64,000 nucleotides of DNA from Celeribacter naphthalenivorans (GCF_020524585.1 NZ_JAIVLK010000002.1:522655-586654); one strand, 5' to 3'; positions 27,748-37,697 are shown, counted from the stretch's first letter. Notes: generated from the letters alone by a model not told the origin. Translations and numbers: made by a program.

Positions 27748-29001
27748 TCAGGGGTAGACGATGGTCGCATCGGCCCGCATTTCGGCGACAAAGCTGTCTG
27801 CGAGGGCGGCCAGACGCTGGGTCTGCAATTGGTTGCGGACCTGATCGCGGTCGGCTTCGCCCGAGTTGCCGTAAGTGCGGCCGCACATCATCAGGAACAC
27901 AAGCGTCTGCCCATCGGCGCGGGTCAAAGCGGTGGAGACCTCGCCGGGATCGAGCTTGGCAAGCTCAATCGCCACATCTGTCGGAATATCACCGGCAGGC
28001 AGCGTGTCGATTTGCAGCACCTCGGCGGGTTCACCTTTGGCGATGGTGTAGAGGTCTTCGCAGCTGTCCACGCTGGCTTTCACCTCAGCGGCGCGTTTCA
28101 AAGCCGCCTCGGAGCGCCCGCCTGCGATGTAATAGGCGGCGTATTCGATGGCGTCGGCTTTCGGCGTGGGCCGGGTGGTTTCGGCCACAGAGCGCAGCTG
28201 GAACATGCCGATGGCGTTTTGGGTCGAGAGCGGTGCTGTGACTTCGCCGGGTTTGAGACCCGCAACGGTGCCGCGCAGAGCGGGCGGCAGATCGCCGATG
28301 TTCACCCAATCCATCCGTCCGGCTTTCTCGCGCGAGGGCGCGACGGAATATTCGCTTGCAGCGGCGGCAAAGGCGCCGATGGTCGGGCGCGAGGCGATCT
28401 GTTTGGCCAGCGCTTCGGATTTGGCGCGTTCTTCGGGTGTCCGTGCGGGCAGGAAGATTTCCGACAACAGCACGCGCAAGCCGCCGGAGGGACCGTTGTT
28501 TTGCAGCGCGCGATCGACCTCGACCTCGGACACCTGGGCCTTGGAGGCAAAGCGCGCACGGGCGTATTCGCGCCAGGCGTTGCCGGTGGCCACGAAATCG
28601 CGCACGGTCTGGGCGCTGATGCCTTCGCGGGCCATGAGGCTCAGGAATTGCTCGGGCTGAAGACCGCCGCGGCTGGCGAATTCCTGAATGCCCTGTGCGA
28701 TTTGTTCGTCGGTCAGTGTGATGCCGACGCGTTCCATTTCATTGGCCTTCAGCCGGTCCTCGATCAGCGCATCGAGCGCGGCCTGACGGGTCGGAACACT
28801 GCCCAAAACGCTCATGAACTGGATGCGTTGGTTCAGCTCATAGCTGGTCACCACCTTGTCGTTGACATAGGCGACCGGGGCAAACATGTTTTGCGCGATG
28901 GCAGGCGTGAGTGAGAACGCACTCAAAGCCGCGGCACAAAGCGTGCCCAGGGTGGCTTTCTTCAGCCCGGCGATCAGATCTGCCCCGAATTTGCGTGTCA
29001 T
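27748..29001 (-). CDS. surA: Periplasmic chaperone/PPIase SurA-like
   Basis: Periplasmic folding factor for outer-membrane proteins. It has a signal peptide (about 1-37, ending TPAIAQ), a SurA N-terminal helical domain (APVAYVNDKVVTSYELNQRI, typical), then a region corresponding to the parvulin-type domain (about 175-280, LRVLLSEIFLPARTPEERA). Start 29001 (417 residues) is chosen because GGGAGTTGGC precedes it; an ATG four codons upstream lacks this. It is placed between lptD and pdxA, the conserved envelope-biogenesis order. Confidence 0.9.
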   Translation of the reverse strand: MTRKFGADLIAGLKKATLGTLCAAALSAFSLTPAIAQNMFAPVAYVNDKVVTSYELNQRIQFMSVLGSVPTRQAALDALIEDRLKANEMERVGITLTDEQIAQGIQEFASRGGLQPEQFLSLMAREGISAQTVRDFVATGNAWREYARARFASKAQVSEVEVDRALQNNGPSGGLRVLLSEIFLPARTPEERAKSEALAKQIASRPTIGAFAAAASEYSVAPSREKAGRMDWVNIGDLPPALRGTVAGLKPGEVTAPLSTQNAIGMFQLRSVAETTRPTPKADAIEYAAYYIAGGRSEAALKRAAEVKASVDSCEDLYTIAKGEPAEVLQIDTLPAGDIPTDVAIELAKLDPGEVSTALTRADGQTLVFLMMCGRTYGNSGEADRDQVRNQLQTQRLAALADSFVAEMRADATIVYP

Positions 29002-29165
29002 GCCAACTCCCATATTCCAACCTTCACAACGATACCGGTCCGCAGATTGCGCATTCCGGGGTGTTTCGTTTCTTTCTTAAGAGGTTTCTTGGCGCGGGCC
29101 AAGCGGATTGCCAAGGGCCAAGGCCTCTCTCTGGGCGAAAGATTGCGGATGGCCACTGGTCTTGC

Positions 29166-31361
29166 TCAAAACGCGCACGACCCGGCCTGTTGTTCGGAGG
29201 CGAAAGCGCCAAAGCCGACGGAAAAGGACAGTCGCGTGGTCGGATCCAGATCATCCGTATTCCAATAGCGCCGCGTCAGGCCGAGGTTAAAGCGGCTACA
29301 TTCGTTTTGAAATTCGACGCCAACCCCCACACGGGTCTCGGAATCTTCAGAGAAATCATAGAGATATTGCGCCGTGGCCGACCAGTTCCGGGCGATTTTC
29401 ACGGCCCCATCAAAGCCGAATTCATTGAGATTCGTGTCACGCTCTTCCAAAGCGTCTGCGATCACATAGGCGTAGCTTGTGCCAAGGCTGTAACGCGGGC
29501 GCATGTAATCGAGGCGGGTTTCCCATTTCGTGACCTCGATTTTGTCATCGAACAGGGCACGTGAGGTGAAGGCGAGGCCGGTGTCGAATTGCATCGTTGC
29601 GGCCAAAAGCCAGTCGGATTGACGCGAATCCAGCCCCGAACTTTCGGTGTAGGCGGCGATGTCTTCGAGATAGAGCACCCGCCCCAGCGTCAGACCATAT
29701 TCCGAATGTTGGCCGAAATGCGCGAAATGCAGACCGGCGGCGGCGGTCAGCCCGGTTTCGCGACGGTCCGCCCCCGGAAAGCGCGCCAAGGTCAAAAGAT
29801 TGCCCTCGTCGAATTCGACAAAACGCGAATCCGTATTGGGGACAGCGCCGCCGGAGGTGTCGGACCAGCCGAGTTGGAGCATCGGTTCCAACAGCTGAGA
29901 GGCGCCAGAGGCCGTCCGGCGCAGCAAGGGCCAGCTCAGCCGCGTTTCGGCTTCGCCCGTGAGCCGGATCACTTTGTTTTCATAGGCAGAATATTGTTGC
30001 TGGATATAGGCATCGGCCATCAGCGCCGCGGTGCTGTCGAGTTTCAGACCGGGGCCAAAGACCGCACCGCCACGCCAGCGGGTTTCCGCGCCGAGGCGGA
30101 TCACATCATAGCCGTCGATGTCATCCTCGGAATCGCGGTACGAGGTCGAGGCGGAGAGGCCAAAGCTCAACCGACCGGGCAACTGCGGCACCGTCAGAAA
30201 CCGTTCGTAGCTGAATTCGCCCAAAATGAACGGCAGCTTGTCTTCGATCACGACGTCAGAGGCGCGCAGGCTGCGGGAATAGGCGAGCTGGGCGTCCAGC
30301 GCTTCCTCGGCCCGGTAGCGCGTGAGCGTGACCTTCGAGGTCAGGTAATCGCCATCGTCGATGCCGTAATCGGCGAGATAGGCAATGTCAGAGGCGGCGC
30401 GCAGATCGACCCCGAACTTGAGACCCCGCCCGATGTCCCATTGCCCTTGGGCATAGAGATAGGCCCGCAGTCCGTCGCGGGTGTCATCGGAACTCACCGC
30501 GCCGTTCAACTCCAGATCACCGTTCGAGAACGCCTGACGATAGCGCAGGTTGAGCGTGGTGGTCTTGGTCGCGATATAGGGCGAGACGGTCAGGTCGCGG
30601 TGATCGCCCAGCGTGATGAAATAGGGCACAACGATGCCGGTGCCGAGGGTCGAGTCGGTGCGAATTTCCGGCACCAGAAAGCCGTTGGCGCGTTTCAGCG
30701 TCGGATCGGGGACGCGCAGATGCGGCAGCCAAAGCACGGGCACATCCATCAGGCGGAATTGCGCATTGGTGAAATAGAGCTGGCGCGCCTCGCTGTCGTG
30801 AATGATCTCTTGGGCGCGGATTTCCCACAGAGGCACCGGGCGATTGACGCAGACTTCACAGGTCGAGGCGACGGATTTCTGCATCCGGATGTAACGCCCA
30901 TCGACCACATCGAGCCGGGCGGCGGCCAATTGCATCTGGCGGTCGATCACCATGCGGGCAGAGGTCAGAATGCCGTTCTGCAACTCTGTGTCGAGCTCGG
31001 CGGCGGAGGCCAGAATGACCGCCTCTGTACCGTTTTGCGTGAGGCGGATCGGGCCGTCGATGCTGAGCGCGCCGGTGGTCTGGTTGTAGGTGATGCGGCT
31101 GGCGGTGAGGCGCCTGTCGCCTTGCAGCACCTCGACATCGCCGGTGGCGACCAACAGCTCGCCGTCAAAGGTCACGCCATTGGCCAAAAGCGCGGTCGAG
31201 GTCGAGGCCTCCTGTGCCTGGGTGGCATGGGGCAGGACCGCTTGGGACAATGCAGTCACCAGAGCAACCTGACAGGCACGCCGTGACACCCCGCTCAGAA
31301 GGCGGGGCAATGCGCCTTTCAACAGGCGTGCGGCGAGGGCATGAGACGGGGCAGCAGTCAT
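29166..31361 (-). CDS. lptD: LPS-assembly protein LptD
   Basis: Outer-membrane beta-barrel that places lipopolysaccharide in the outer leaflet. It is 731 residues from the ATG at 31361. It has a signal peptide (about 1-38), an OstA/LptA-like jellyroll (LLANGVTFDGELLVATGDVE onward), the segment STCEVCVNRPVPLW, and a large C-terminal barrel ending in an aromatic/charged strand pattern. GGATAGAGAT precedes the chosen ATG; an ATG four codons earlier overlaps lptG. It is cotranscribed with lptF and lptG. Confidence 0.94.
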   Translation of the reverse strand: MTAAPSHALAARLLKGALPRLLSGVSRRACQVALVTALSQAVLPHATQAQEASTSTALLANGVTFDGELLVATGDVEVLQGDRRLTASRITYNQTTGALSIDGPIRLTQNGTEAVILASAAELDTELQNGILTSARMVIDRQMQLAAARLDVVDGRYIRMQKSVASTCEVCVNRPVPLWEIRAQEIIHDSEARQLYFTNAQFRLMDVPVLWLPHLRVPDPTLKRANGFLVPEIRTDSTLGTGIVVPYFITLGDHRDLTVSPYIATKTTTLNLRYRQAFSNGDLELNGAVSSDDTRDGLRAYLYAQGQWDIGRGLKFGVDLRAASDIAYLADYGIDDGDYLTSKVTLTRYRAEEALDAQLAYSRSLRASDVVIEDKLPFILGEFSYERFLTVPQLPGRLSFGLSASTSYRDSEDDIDGYDVIRLGAETRWRGGAVFGPGLKLDSTAALMADAYIQQQYSAYENKVIRLTGEAETRLSWPLLRRTASGASQLLEPMLQLGWSDTSGGAVPNTDSRFVEFDEGNLLTLARFPGADRRETGLTAAAGLHFAHFGQHSEYGLTLGRVLYLEDIAAYTESSGLDSRQSDWLLAATMQFDTGLAFTSRALFDDKIEVTKWETRLDYMRPRYSLGTSYAYVIADALEERDTNLNEFGFDGAVKIARNWSATAQYLYDFSEDSETRVGVGVEFQNECSRFNLGLTRRYWNTDDLDPTTRLSFSVGFGAFASEQQAGSCAF

Positions 31362-31365
31362 ATCT

Positions 31366-32463
31366 CTATCCATCTTCCAGATGCAGCAGAAGTGCAAGAG
31401 TGGCGAGGATGACCGCCAGAGGCGGCGCCCAGGCCGCGAGTGTAATCGGCAGCAATCCGTTCTGCCCCATGACGATGGCGAAAGAGCGCAGGAAATAAAA
31501 GCTGAAGGCCAAAAGCATGGCCGTGACGACCCGCGAGGAGGTGTTGCCAAGCCGCGTGTGGCGCATGGTGAACCCGGCGGCGATCAAGGCCATGGCGATG
31601 AAAGAAAACGGCAGCGCCAATTCACTTTGCAGCCACATGCGATAGGAGCGGGCGGAAAATCCGGCGACCTCGAGCTTTTCGATATAGCCGGTCAGTTCCC
31701 AAAAGGGCACGGCCTCGGGGGCGCCGAAGCGGTCGCGGATTTCATTCGGGCTCAAAGATGTGGGCAGTGTCAGATCGTCATGAAGGGTCGCGGCGACCTC
31801 TGGATTGGCCGCGCCCAACAAGGGCCAGCGTTTGGCGTTTCGCAGATGCCATTGCCCGTCTTCGATCTCGGCAGTCTGCGCTTCGATGCGGTAGAGCGGT
31901 GTGCTGTCGGGGGCAAAGCCTACGAAACTGACATCCTGAAGCTCTGAGCCATCGAGGTTCGACCGGCTGGCGCGGATCACCATTTGACCGTTCGCTGTGC
32001 CTTCGCGCAGCCAGAGCCCTTCGTCGGAGACCGAAAACACCTGCGCCTCGCCTTGGCTCATCAATGTGATCCGGCGCTCATAGCTGCGTTCTGAGGTGGC
32101 GGCGATGGGGTTGAACACGGTGATGCTCAGGACGCCGAACAAAAAGGCCACGGTCATCGGCGGCACCAGAGAGCGCAGCGCAGACCGACCCGCGGCACGC
32201 GCCACGACCAGTTCCGAGGAGCGCGCGAGGCCCAGAAACAGCACCAGCGTGGCGATCATCACGATGATCGGCAGGATTTCATAGAGCGTGCGCGGCACCC
32301 TGAGCAGCGCCATCTGCAAAATCGCGGCCCCACCGATCCCGAGATCGGACAGGTCGCGCAGCTGATCGAGGCTCTCGACCATCAGGATCAGCCCGCCGAA
32401 AAGCGCCAAGACGATGAGCAGCGCGCGCAGGAACCGACGTCCGAAATAAAGATCGAGCTTCAT
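31366..32463 (-). CDS. lptG: LPS export permease LptG
   Basis: Inner-membrane permease of the LptB2FG transporter. It is 365 residues, starting MKLDLYFGRRFLRALLIVLA. Three N-terminal and three C-terminal membrane helices flank a periplasmic jellyroll. The ELVVARAAGRSALRSL loop is the coupling helix for LptB. The start overlaps the lptF stop (ATGA). lptB and lptC are not in this window. Confidence 0.93.
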   Translation of the reverse strand: MKLDLYFGRRFLRALLIVLALFGGLILMVESLDQLRDLSDLGIGGAAILQMALLRVPRTLYEILPIIVMIATLVLFLGLARSSELVVARAAGRSALRSLVPPMTVAFLFGVLSITVFNPIAATSERSYERRITLMSQGEAQVFSVSDEGLWLREGTANGQMVIRASRSNLDGSELQDVSFVGFAPDSTPLYRIEAQTAEIEDGQWHLRNAKRWPLLGAANPEVAATLHDDLTLPTSLSPNEIRDRFGAPEAVPFWELTGYIEKLEVAGFSARSYRMWLQSELALPFSFIAMALIAAGFTMRHTRLGNTSSRVVTAMLLAFSFYFLRSFAIVMGQNGLLPITLAAWAPPLAVILATLALLLHLEDG

Positions 32464-33629
32464 CGGGCCTCTCCTCGGGTGTCGCGGCCTGCATCCGCCT
32501 TGCGGGGGCGCAGGCGTGGATGGGCGGCTTTCCACATCAGGGCGAGGGCCATGAAGACCGCCAGTATCGAGGCCAGATAGCGCAGGGGCCAGAGCCGGGG
32601 GTCGTCGTCAATCGCCCCGCCAAACCCATTGTCGAGGCTTTTCACGATGACCAAAAGCAAGATCGCCAAAAGGATTTGCCGCCAGAGGCCAAAACGCGAA
32701 AACCCGCCAATCAGCAGCGCGCCAAAGCCCACAAGACAGATGACGAGGCCCTGAACGGCCTTGTTGGTGCGCTGCGCAACCTCGGCCAGCACCTCGAGGC
32801 GGCTGGCGTTCAATTCGGTCAAAAGCGCAGGCCCCGCGCTGAGCAAATCCACACTGTCGGTGGAACGCATCGTGCGTCTCTGGTTCGGGTTGGTGTTCAA
32901 AAGCCCGGCGAGACTATAGGCAAAACTGTCAAATCGCGTGACAGACAGGCGGTTGTCTTCAAGATCAAAGACCTGCGACATGCCGTCGAACAGCAAGAGC
33001 ATGGGCCCCGTGTCATCCTTTACGATCAAGGCTTTGCGGGCTATGAAACCCTGTCGCTCGCCTTCGGTGCGGGTGTTGGAGATATAGACATCCTCAAGCT
33101 CACCCGCCGCCGTGATGTTGCGCACGTAGAAGGTCACGCCTTTGACCGGGTGCACAAAGGAGCCTTCGGTCAAAAGCCGCGCGGTCACGTCGCTGGTGAT
33201 CTCGGCGCGGCGCAGGTCCAGTTCGCGCTGCGACAGGGGCACGAGCATATGCGCCAGCACCGCGATCATCACGCCGACTATGGCGCCAAAGATCAAGACG
33301 GAGCGCGCGAGGCGATAGGGCGAATAGCCCGCGGCCTGAACCACCACCAGTTCCGATTCAGAGGCCAGCCGGTTGGTGACGTAGACCGTGGCGGCAAAGG
33401 CCGCGATCGGCAGGAGGTTCACGAGAATGGTCGGCAGCGACAGCAAAGTCAGCTGGACAAAGGTTGAGGCCGATTGCCCGTCGCCCATCAGCCAGTCCAA
33501 CAGGCTCACCGCCTTGTTGACCCAAAACACGAGCGCCAGCACGAGCGAGAAAAAACCGAACAGCATCAGCAATTGCTGAAGCATGTATTTGTCGAATCTT
33601 CCCAAACCCGTGGTCCTGTTCCCGTGCAC
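32460..33629 (-). CDS. lptF: LPS export permease LptF
   Basis: Partner permease of LptG. It is 389 residues from GTG 33629. GRFDKYMLQQLLMLFGFFSL near the N-terminus matches the family, with SELVVVQAAGYSPYRLARSV as the LptB coupling helix. A TTG at 33605 (LGRFDKY), with AGGA upstream, may be the true start, giving 381 residues and the family's usual length. It is divergent from pepA with a 179-bp shared promoter region. Confidence 0.92.
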   Translation of the reverse strand: MHGNRTTGLGRFDKYMLQQLLMLFGFFSLVLALVFWVNKAVSLLDWLMGDGQSASTFVQLTLLSLPTILVNLLPIAAFAATVYVTNRLASESELVVVQAAGYSPYRLARSVLIFGAIVGVMIAVLAHMLVPLSQRELDLRRAEITSDVTARLLTEGSFVHPVKGVTFYVRNITAAGELEDVYISNTRTEGERQGFIARKALIVKDDTGPMLLLFDGMSQVFDLEDNRLSVTRFDSFAYSLAGLLNTNPNQRRTMRSTDSVDLLSAGPALLTELNASRLEVLAEVAQRTNKAVQGLVICLVGFGALLIGGFSRFGLWRQILLAILLLVIVKSLDNGFGGAIDDDPRLWPLRYLASILAVFMALALMWKAAHPRLRPRKADAGRDTRGEAR

Positions 33630-33808
33630 ATATTTTTGCCGGACTTTATCGTCACAGCGCGCAAGGAGAAAGGTCCAATCTTGCCCGTAAAAGCCGAGAC
33701 GCGAAGAGATGCCGGAGAGACGCCGGAAGAGACACCTGTAAACTCATACTGGTCACTCGGGGCTTTGACCGCTACCTATAACGGAATTGAACTTAAACAG
33801 GATCTCCC

Positions 33809-35287
33809 ATGACCGCGCTTGCCCAACTTTCCGTTGCCGCCCTCGATCTCGATGCCATTGTCTCCGCGGAAGGCCGCGTGGTCGTGATTGTCACGCCCGA
33901 TGGCAAATTGGGGCTGCCCGCGCGGCGGATCAACCGGCTGACCAAGGGCGCTCTGGCGCGGTTCGTGGAAAGCGACGGCTTTGAGACGATGAAAGAGGGC
34001 GAGGCCAAGGATCTCGCCTATCCGACCGGCATGGAGGCCGACGCCGTTCAGGTCGTCAAACTGTCCAATCAGGCCTCATCCGCGCTCTGCCGCAAAGCAG
34101 GCGCTGCGATTGGTGCGGCTTTGGGCAAGGCAGACGCTCTGGTGCTGCCCGGAAGTGTCAAACGCGTCGAAGAACTGGCTTTGGGGATTGCGCTCAAGCA
34201 TTACAGCTTTACCGATCACAAGACGCTCGACGAAGAGGTCACCGTTCCTGACGTGACGCTCGCCGTGACCAAACCTGAGAATGTCGATCTTTCGACCGTC
34301 ACGGCTCTGGCCGAAGGCGTGTTCTTCACCCGCGATCTGGTCTCTGAACCTGCGAACGTCTTGACCACCACGGAATTCGCCAAACGTCTCGTCGAGCTTG
34401 AAAGCCTCGGCCTCAAGGTCGAGGTGTTCGAAGAGGATCGTCTCGCCGAGCTGGGCATGAACCTCTTGCTCTCCGTCGGCCAAGGCTCTGTGACGCCGAC
34501 GAAAATGGTGGTGATGACATGGTCTGAGGGCGGCGATGAAGCGCCGATTGCGCTTGTCGGCAAGGGTGTCGTCTTCGACACCGGTGGTATTTCTTTGAAA
34601 CCCGGTGCGGGCATGGAAGACATGACCATGGACATGGGCGGCGCGGGCACGGTCTCCGGCGTGATGAAATCCCTCGCGCTGCGCAAGGCGCCGGTGAATG
34701 TCGTGGGTCTCGTGGGCCTCGTCGAAAACATGCCCGACGGTCAGGCCACGCGCCCCGGAGATGTGGTGAAATCCATGAAGGGCGACACCGTCGAGATCAT
34801 CAACACCGACGCCGAAGGCCGCCTCGTTTTGGCCGATGTGCTCTGGTATGCGCAGGAAACCTTTGCGCCGCGCGCCATGGTGAACCTCGCGACGCTCACC
34901 GGCGCTTGCGTGGTGGCTTTGGGCCATGAAAACGCGGGCGTGTTTTCCAACGACGACGCCTTCTGCAACGGCTTTCTGAAAGCCGCCGAAGCGGAGGGCG
35001 AGGGCGCATGGCGTCTGCCGTTGGGTGCAGGTTACGATGCGCTGATCAAATCCGATGTGGCCGATATGAAAAACGTCGGCCCGCGTTGGGGCGGGGCCAT
35101 TACGGCGGCGCAGTTCCTCAAGCGCTTCGTCAAAGACGATGTGCCATGGATGCACCTCGACATTGCGGGCGTGGCCTCGGTTTCGACGCCCACCACCTTG
35201 GCGCCCAAAGGTGCGACCGGCTGGGGCGTGTTAGCGCTCAACCGGATGATCGACGATATGAATGCCGAGATGAACAAGGAGGGCTAA
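33809..35287 (+). CDS. pepA: Leucyl aminopeptidase
   Basis: Two-metal M17 aminopeptidase that removes N-terminal residues. It is 492 residues. The catalytic domain shows GKGVVFDTGGISLKPGAGME, the signature NTDAEGRLVLADVLWYA and the metal/catalytic residues in DMGGAGTVSG. In gammaproteobacteria PepA also acts as a DNA-binding protein, but nothing here tests that. It is followed 6 bp later by holC. Confidence 0.96.
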   Translation: MTALAQLSVAALDLDAIVSAEGRVVVIVTPDGKLGLPARRINRLTKGALARFVESDGFETMKEGEAKDLAYPTGMEADAVQVVKLSNQASSALCRKAGAAIGAALGKADALVLPGSVKRVEELALGIALKHYSFTDHKTLDEEVTVPDVTLAVTKPENVDLSTVTALAEGVFFTRDLVSEPANVLTTTEFAKRLVELESLGLKVEVFEEDRLAELGMNLLLSVGQGSVTPTKMVVMTWSEGGDEAPIALVGKGVVFDTGGISLKPGAGMEDMTMDMGGAGTVSGVMKSLALRKAPVNVVGLVGLVENMPDGQATRPGDVVKSMKGDTVEIINTDAEGRLVLADVLWYAQETFAPRAMVNLATLTGACVVALGHENAGVFSNDDAFCNGFLKAAEAEGEGAWRLPLGAGYDALIKSDVADMKNVGPRWGGAITAAQFLKRFVKDDVPWMHLDIAGVASVSTPTTLAPKGATGWGVLALNRMIDDMNAEMNKEG

Positions 35288-35293
35288 CCCCTT

Positions 35294-35755
35294 ATGGGTG
35301 CGGTCTATTTCTATCACCTGACCCGCGCGCCTCTGGCGGAGACGCTGGCCACGCTTGCAGAGAAATCTCTACAGGCGGGCTGGCGCGTGGAGGTGCGCGG
35401 GCGCTCGGATCAGATGCTCCGCGCGCTGGATCAGGCGCTCTGGCTGCGCGAGGGGTTTTTGCCGCACGGGCTCGCAGGCGGGCCGCATGACGCGGATCAG
35501 CCGATCCTCTTCACAACCGGGGCGGGCGGCAACGCGGCCTCCTGCGTCATGAGCGTCGGCGGGGCGGATTTGGCGGCGGAAGACATCGCCGCGCTCGACC
35601 GCGCCTGCATCCTCTTTGATGGTGACGATCTGGACGCGGTGCAACACGCGCGCGTGCAATGGAAAACCCTGACCGCCGCCGGCGCCGAGGCGCAATATTG
35701 GTCCGAGGAAAGCGGTCGCTGGGAAAAGAAGGCTGAAAGCAAGAAGGAAGCGTGA
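35294..35755 (+). CDS. holC: DNA polymerase III chi subunit
   Basis: HolC, a small clamp-loader-associated subunit that contacts SSB. It is 153 residues. The family pattern is VYFYHLTRAPLAETLATLAE at the N-terminus, QALWLREGFLPHG in the middle, and ILFDGDDLDAVQHARVQWK. The pepA-holC pair is a conserved order. The C-terminus is a Lys/Glu tail. Confidence 0.93.
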   Translation: MGAVYFYHLTRAPLAETLATLAEKSLQAGWRVEVRGRSDQMLRALDQALWLREGFLPHGLAGGPHDADQPILFTTGAGGNAASCVMSVGGADLAAEDIAALDRACILFDGDDLDAVQHARVQWKTLTAAGAEAQYWSEESGRWEKKAESKKEA

Positions 35756-35756
35756 C

Positions 35757-36392
35757 ATGAGCCTGCAAGAGATCATGACGTTTGCGTTGGTGGCGTCGCT
35801 TTTGGTGATGTCGCCGGGGCCGAACGGGGTGTTGATCGCGAAAACCGTACCCAGCTCCGGGCGCGCGGCGGGTTTTGCCACGGTTGCGGGTTTCGTCTCC
35901 GCATTTTACCTGCATGGTGCGCTTTCGATCCTCGGGCTGTCCGTGCTTTTGGTACAATCGGCCACGGCGTTCACGATCGTCAAACTTCTGGGGGCGGCGT
36001 ATCTGGGCTGGATTGGGGTTAAGGCGCTGCTGTCGGCATGGCAGGGTGTCTCCTCGCTCGAGGTTGCGCCAGCGCGTCAAGGGCGGACGCTGTCTCGTGC
36101 CTATCTCGAAGGTCTTTTGACCAATGCGCTCAATCCGAAAGTGTCGATGTTCTACCTCGCGGCTTTCCCGCAATTCATCAGCCCGGGGGAAACCCCCGTT
36201 CTCGCCAGTTTCACGCTGGTGGTGATCCATTCCCTGATCAATGCGATCTGGTTCTCGGCGATGGTGCTGCTCTTTGCACGGCTGACCAAAAGCCTCGGCG
36301 GCGGTCGGTTTCAACGCTGGCTCAAGGGAGTCACAGGTGTGGTCTTTCTGGGGTTTGCTGCAAAACTCGCCTCCGTGCGCGCGATGCCGTAA
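35757..36392 (+). CDS. LysE family exporter
   Basis: A 211-residue inner-membrane exporter with about six hydrophobic segments. MSPGPNGVLIAKTVPSSGRA and LEGLLTNALNPKVSMFYLAA are the family signatures. It starts 2 bp after holC, so it is probably translated from the same message. Substrate unknown. It is distinct from the copy at 15995-16636. Confidence 0.91.
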   Translation: MSLQEIMTFALVASLLVMSPGPNGVLIAKTVPSSGRAAGFATVAGFVSAFYLHGALSILGLSVLLVQSATAFTIVKLLGAAYLGWIGVKALLSAWQGVSSLEVAPARQGRTLSRAYLEGLLTNALNPKVSMFYLAAFPQFISPGETPVLASFTLVVIHSLINAIWFSAMVLLFARLTKSLGGGRFQRWLKGVTGVVFLGFAAKLASVRAMP

Positions 36393-36395
36393 GCC

Positions 36396-36974
36396 TCACC
36401 GCGTCAGAACCAGCTTATCCTGCTGAATTTCGATCCGCTCATAGCGTCGCAGGTAGTCCATGCCCAACAGCGACCCAAACAGCTCGCCATCTGTGACATA
36501 GGCCCGCACGCCCTCGTCGGTGATGCCTTCAATCCCCAGCGTGTCGATCCGCACAGGCGCGGTGCGCACCGTGCCGTTGGCGGTCTGGGCACGGCCGGTG
36601 AAGGCCAGATTGTCCACGTCGATCCCGGCTTTTTCGGCATCTTTGAACGAGAGCACCACGTTGGACGCGCCTGTATCGACAAGAAACTCCACAGGCGCAC
36701 CGTTCACCTCTGCGATGACGGAAAAATGCCCGGTCCGGTCGCGGTCGACGGTGATCACACCGGCCCCGTCGCTGATCTGCGCGGGCGCCAGACGGGGGCG
36801 CACGTCCTGCCAGAGGCCGACGGCAGCCAGAGCGCCAATGAAAATCAGCGCCCAGAGCGCGGCATGACGCGCCATCTGGCCAAGATTGCGGCGATTGGCG
36901 ACGACGTAATAAAAGCCGACGGCGCCCAACAAGAGCGACAGATAGAGAATGCGGGCGGTGTCCATTTGATCCAT
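36396..36974 (-). CDS. Membrane-anchored retroviral-type aspartic protease
   Basis: A 192-residue protein. It has two N-terminal hydrophobic segments (about 5-22 and 38-56), then a clan AA aspartic protease domain (TIGR02281 type) with the catalytic FLVDTGASNVVLSFKDAEKA and the flap/hinge segment SLLGMDYLRRYE. Such proteins work as dimers in the periplasm; the target is unknown. The start is not certain: GTG at 36992 and ATG at 36974 or 36965 are all possible, and none has a good ribosome-binding site. Confidence 0.83.
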   Translation of the reverse strand: MDQMDTARILYLSLLLGAVGFYYVVANRRNLGQMARHAALWALIFIGALAAVGLWQDVRPRLAPAQISDGAGVITVDRDRTGHFSVIAEVNGAPVEFLVDTGASNVVLSFKDAEKAGIDVDNLAFTGRAQTANGTVRTAPVRIDTLGIEGITDEGVRAYVTDGELFGSLLGMDYLRRYERIEIQQDKLVLTR

Positions 36975-37011
36975 GGGGGTATAGATAGGCACGGCAAACG
37001 GGTTTGTCAGT

Positions 37012-37056
37012 GGGGCAATTTGGCGTGGGACAATTTGGAGCGGGGCAATTTGCGCG
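37012..37056. repeat. Three-copy 15-bp tandem repeat
   Basis: Units GGGGCAATTTGGCGT, GGGACAATTTGGAGC and GGGGCAATTTGCGCG follow each other without gaps. They lie in the 93-bp region between marC and the protease gene. No protein gene uses them. A second 15-bp array lies at 40248-40307. Confidence 0.85.
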
Positions 37057-37067
37057 CCGTATGACGT

Positions 37068-37694
37068 TTAAGCGACGAAAAACAGCGCCTTGATGCCATC
37101 GGCCACGAATTGCACCGACAGAGCGGCCAAAAGCATGCCCATCAGACGCGTGACCACATTGATGCCCGTCGCGCCGAGGCCGCGTTCCATCACGTTGCTC
37201 AGAGCAAAGAAAATCAGACAGACGCCCAACACGGCGACCATCACGCCGAGCATCATGAGCACACCGGGGACGCCATCGGCCTGATCAATCAAGAGGATCA
37301 TCGAGGTGATTGCACCGGGGCCGGCCAGCAAAGGCGTGGCAAGCGGGAAGACGGAGGGGTCTTCGACCGGTTGATGCTCTGGGTGCTCGGCATGTTCGCT
37401 GCGGCGTTTCGAGCGTTTCTCGAACAGCATTTCAAGTGCGGTGAGGAAGAGCAAAAGCCCGCCCGCGATGCGGAAGGCGGGCATGGAAATCCCTATAAAT
37501 TCAAGTACATGATCGCCGAACAATCCAAAGAGCGTCAAGATCACGAAAGCGATCATGACGGCGCGCAGGCCCACCGCACGGCGGTGTTTGGCGGAGGCGC
37601 CTTGGGTCAGCGCCACGAACAGAGGCGCAAGGCCGATCGGGTCTATGATGACGAAAAGCGTCATGAAGGCCGTGATCAGAACTTGCAACTCCAT
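37068..37694 (-). CDS. MarC family membrane protein
   Basis: A 208-residue multi-pass inner-membrane protein with six hydrophobic segments. MarC signatures are FVIIDPIGLAPLFVALTQGA near the N-terminus and PLLAGPGAITSMILL. A His/Glu-rich cytoplasmic loop (about 93-111, RSKRRSEHAEHPEHQPVED) may bind metal. Family function is unsettled. The start is 3 bp from the ABC-F stop. Confidence 0.92.
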   Translation of the reverse strand: MELQVLITAFMTLFVIIDPIGLAPLFVALTQGASAKHRRAVGLRAVMIAFVILTLFGLFGDHVLEFIGISMPAFRIAGGLLLFLTALEMLFEKRSKRRSEHAEHPEHQPVEDPSVFPLATPLLAGPGAITSMILLIDQADGVPGVLMMLGVMVAVLGVCLIFFALSNVMERGLGATGINVVTRLMGMLLAALSVQFVADGIKALFFVA

Positions 37695-37697
37695 GGC

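Noticed and set aside
29589..31286. 565-codon plus-strand frame
   Set aside because: Antisense to lptD, whose order and domains are secure.
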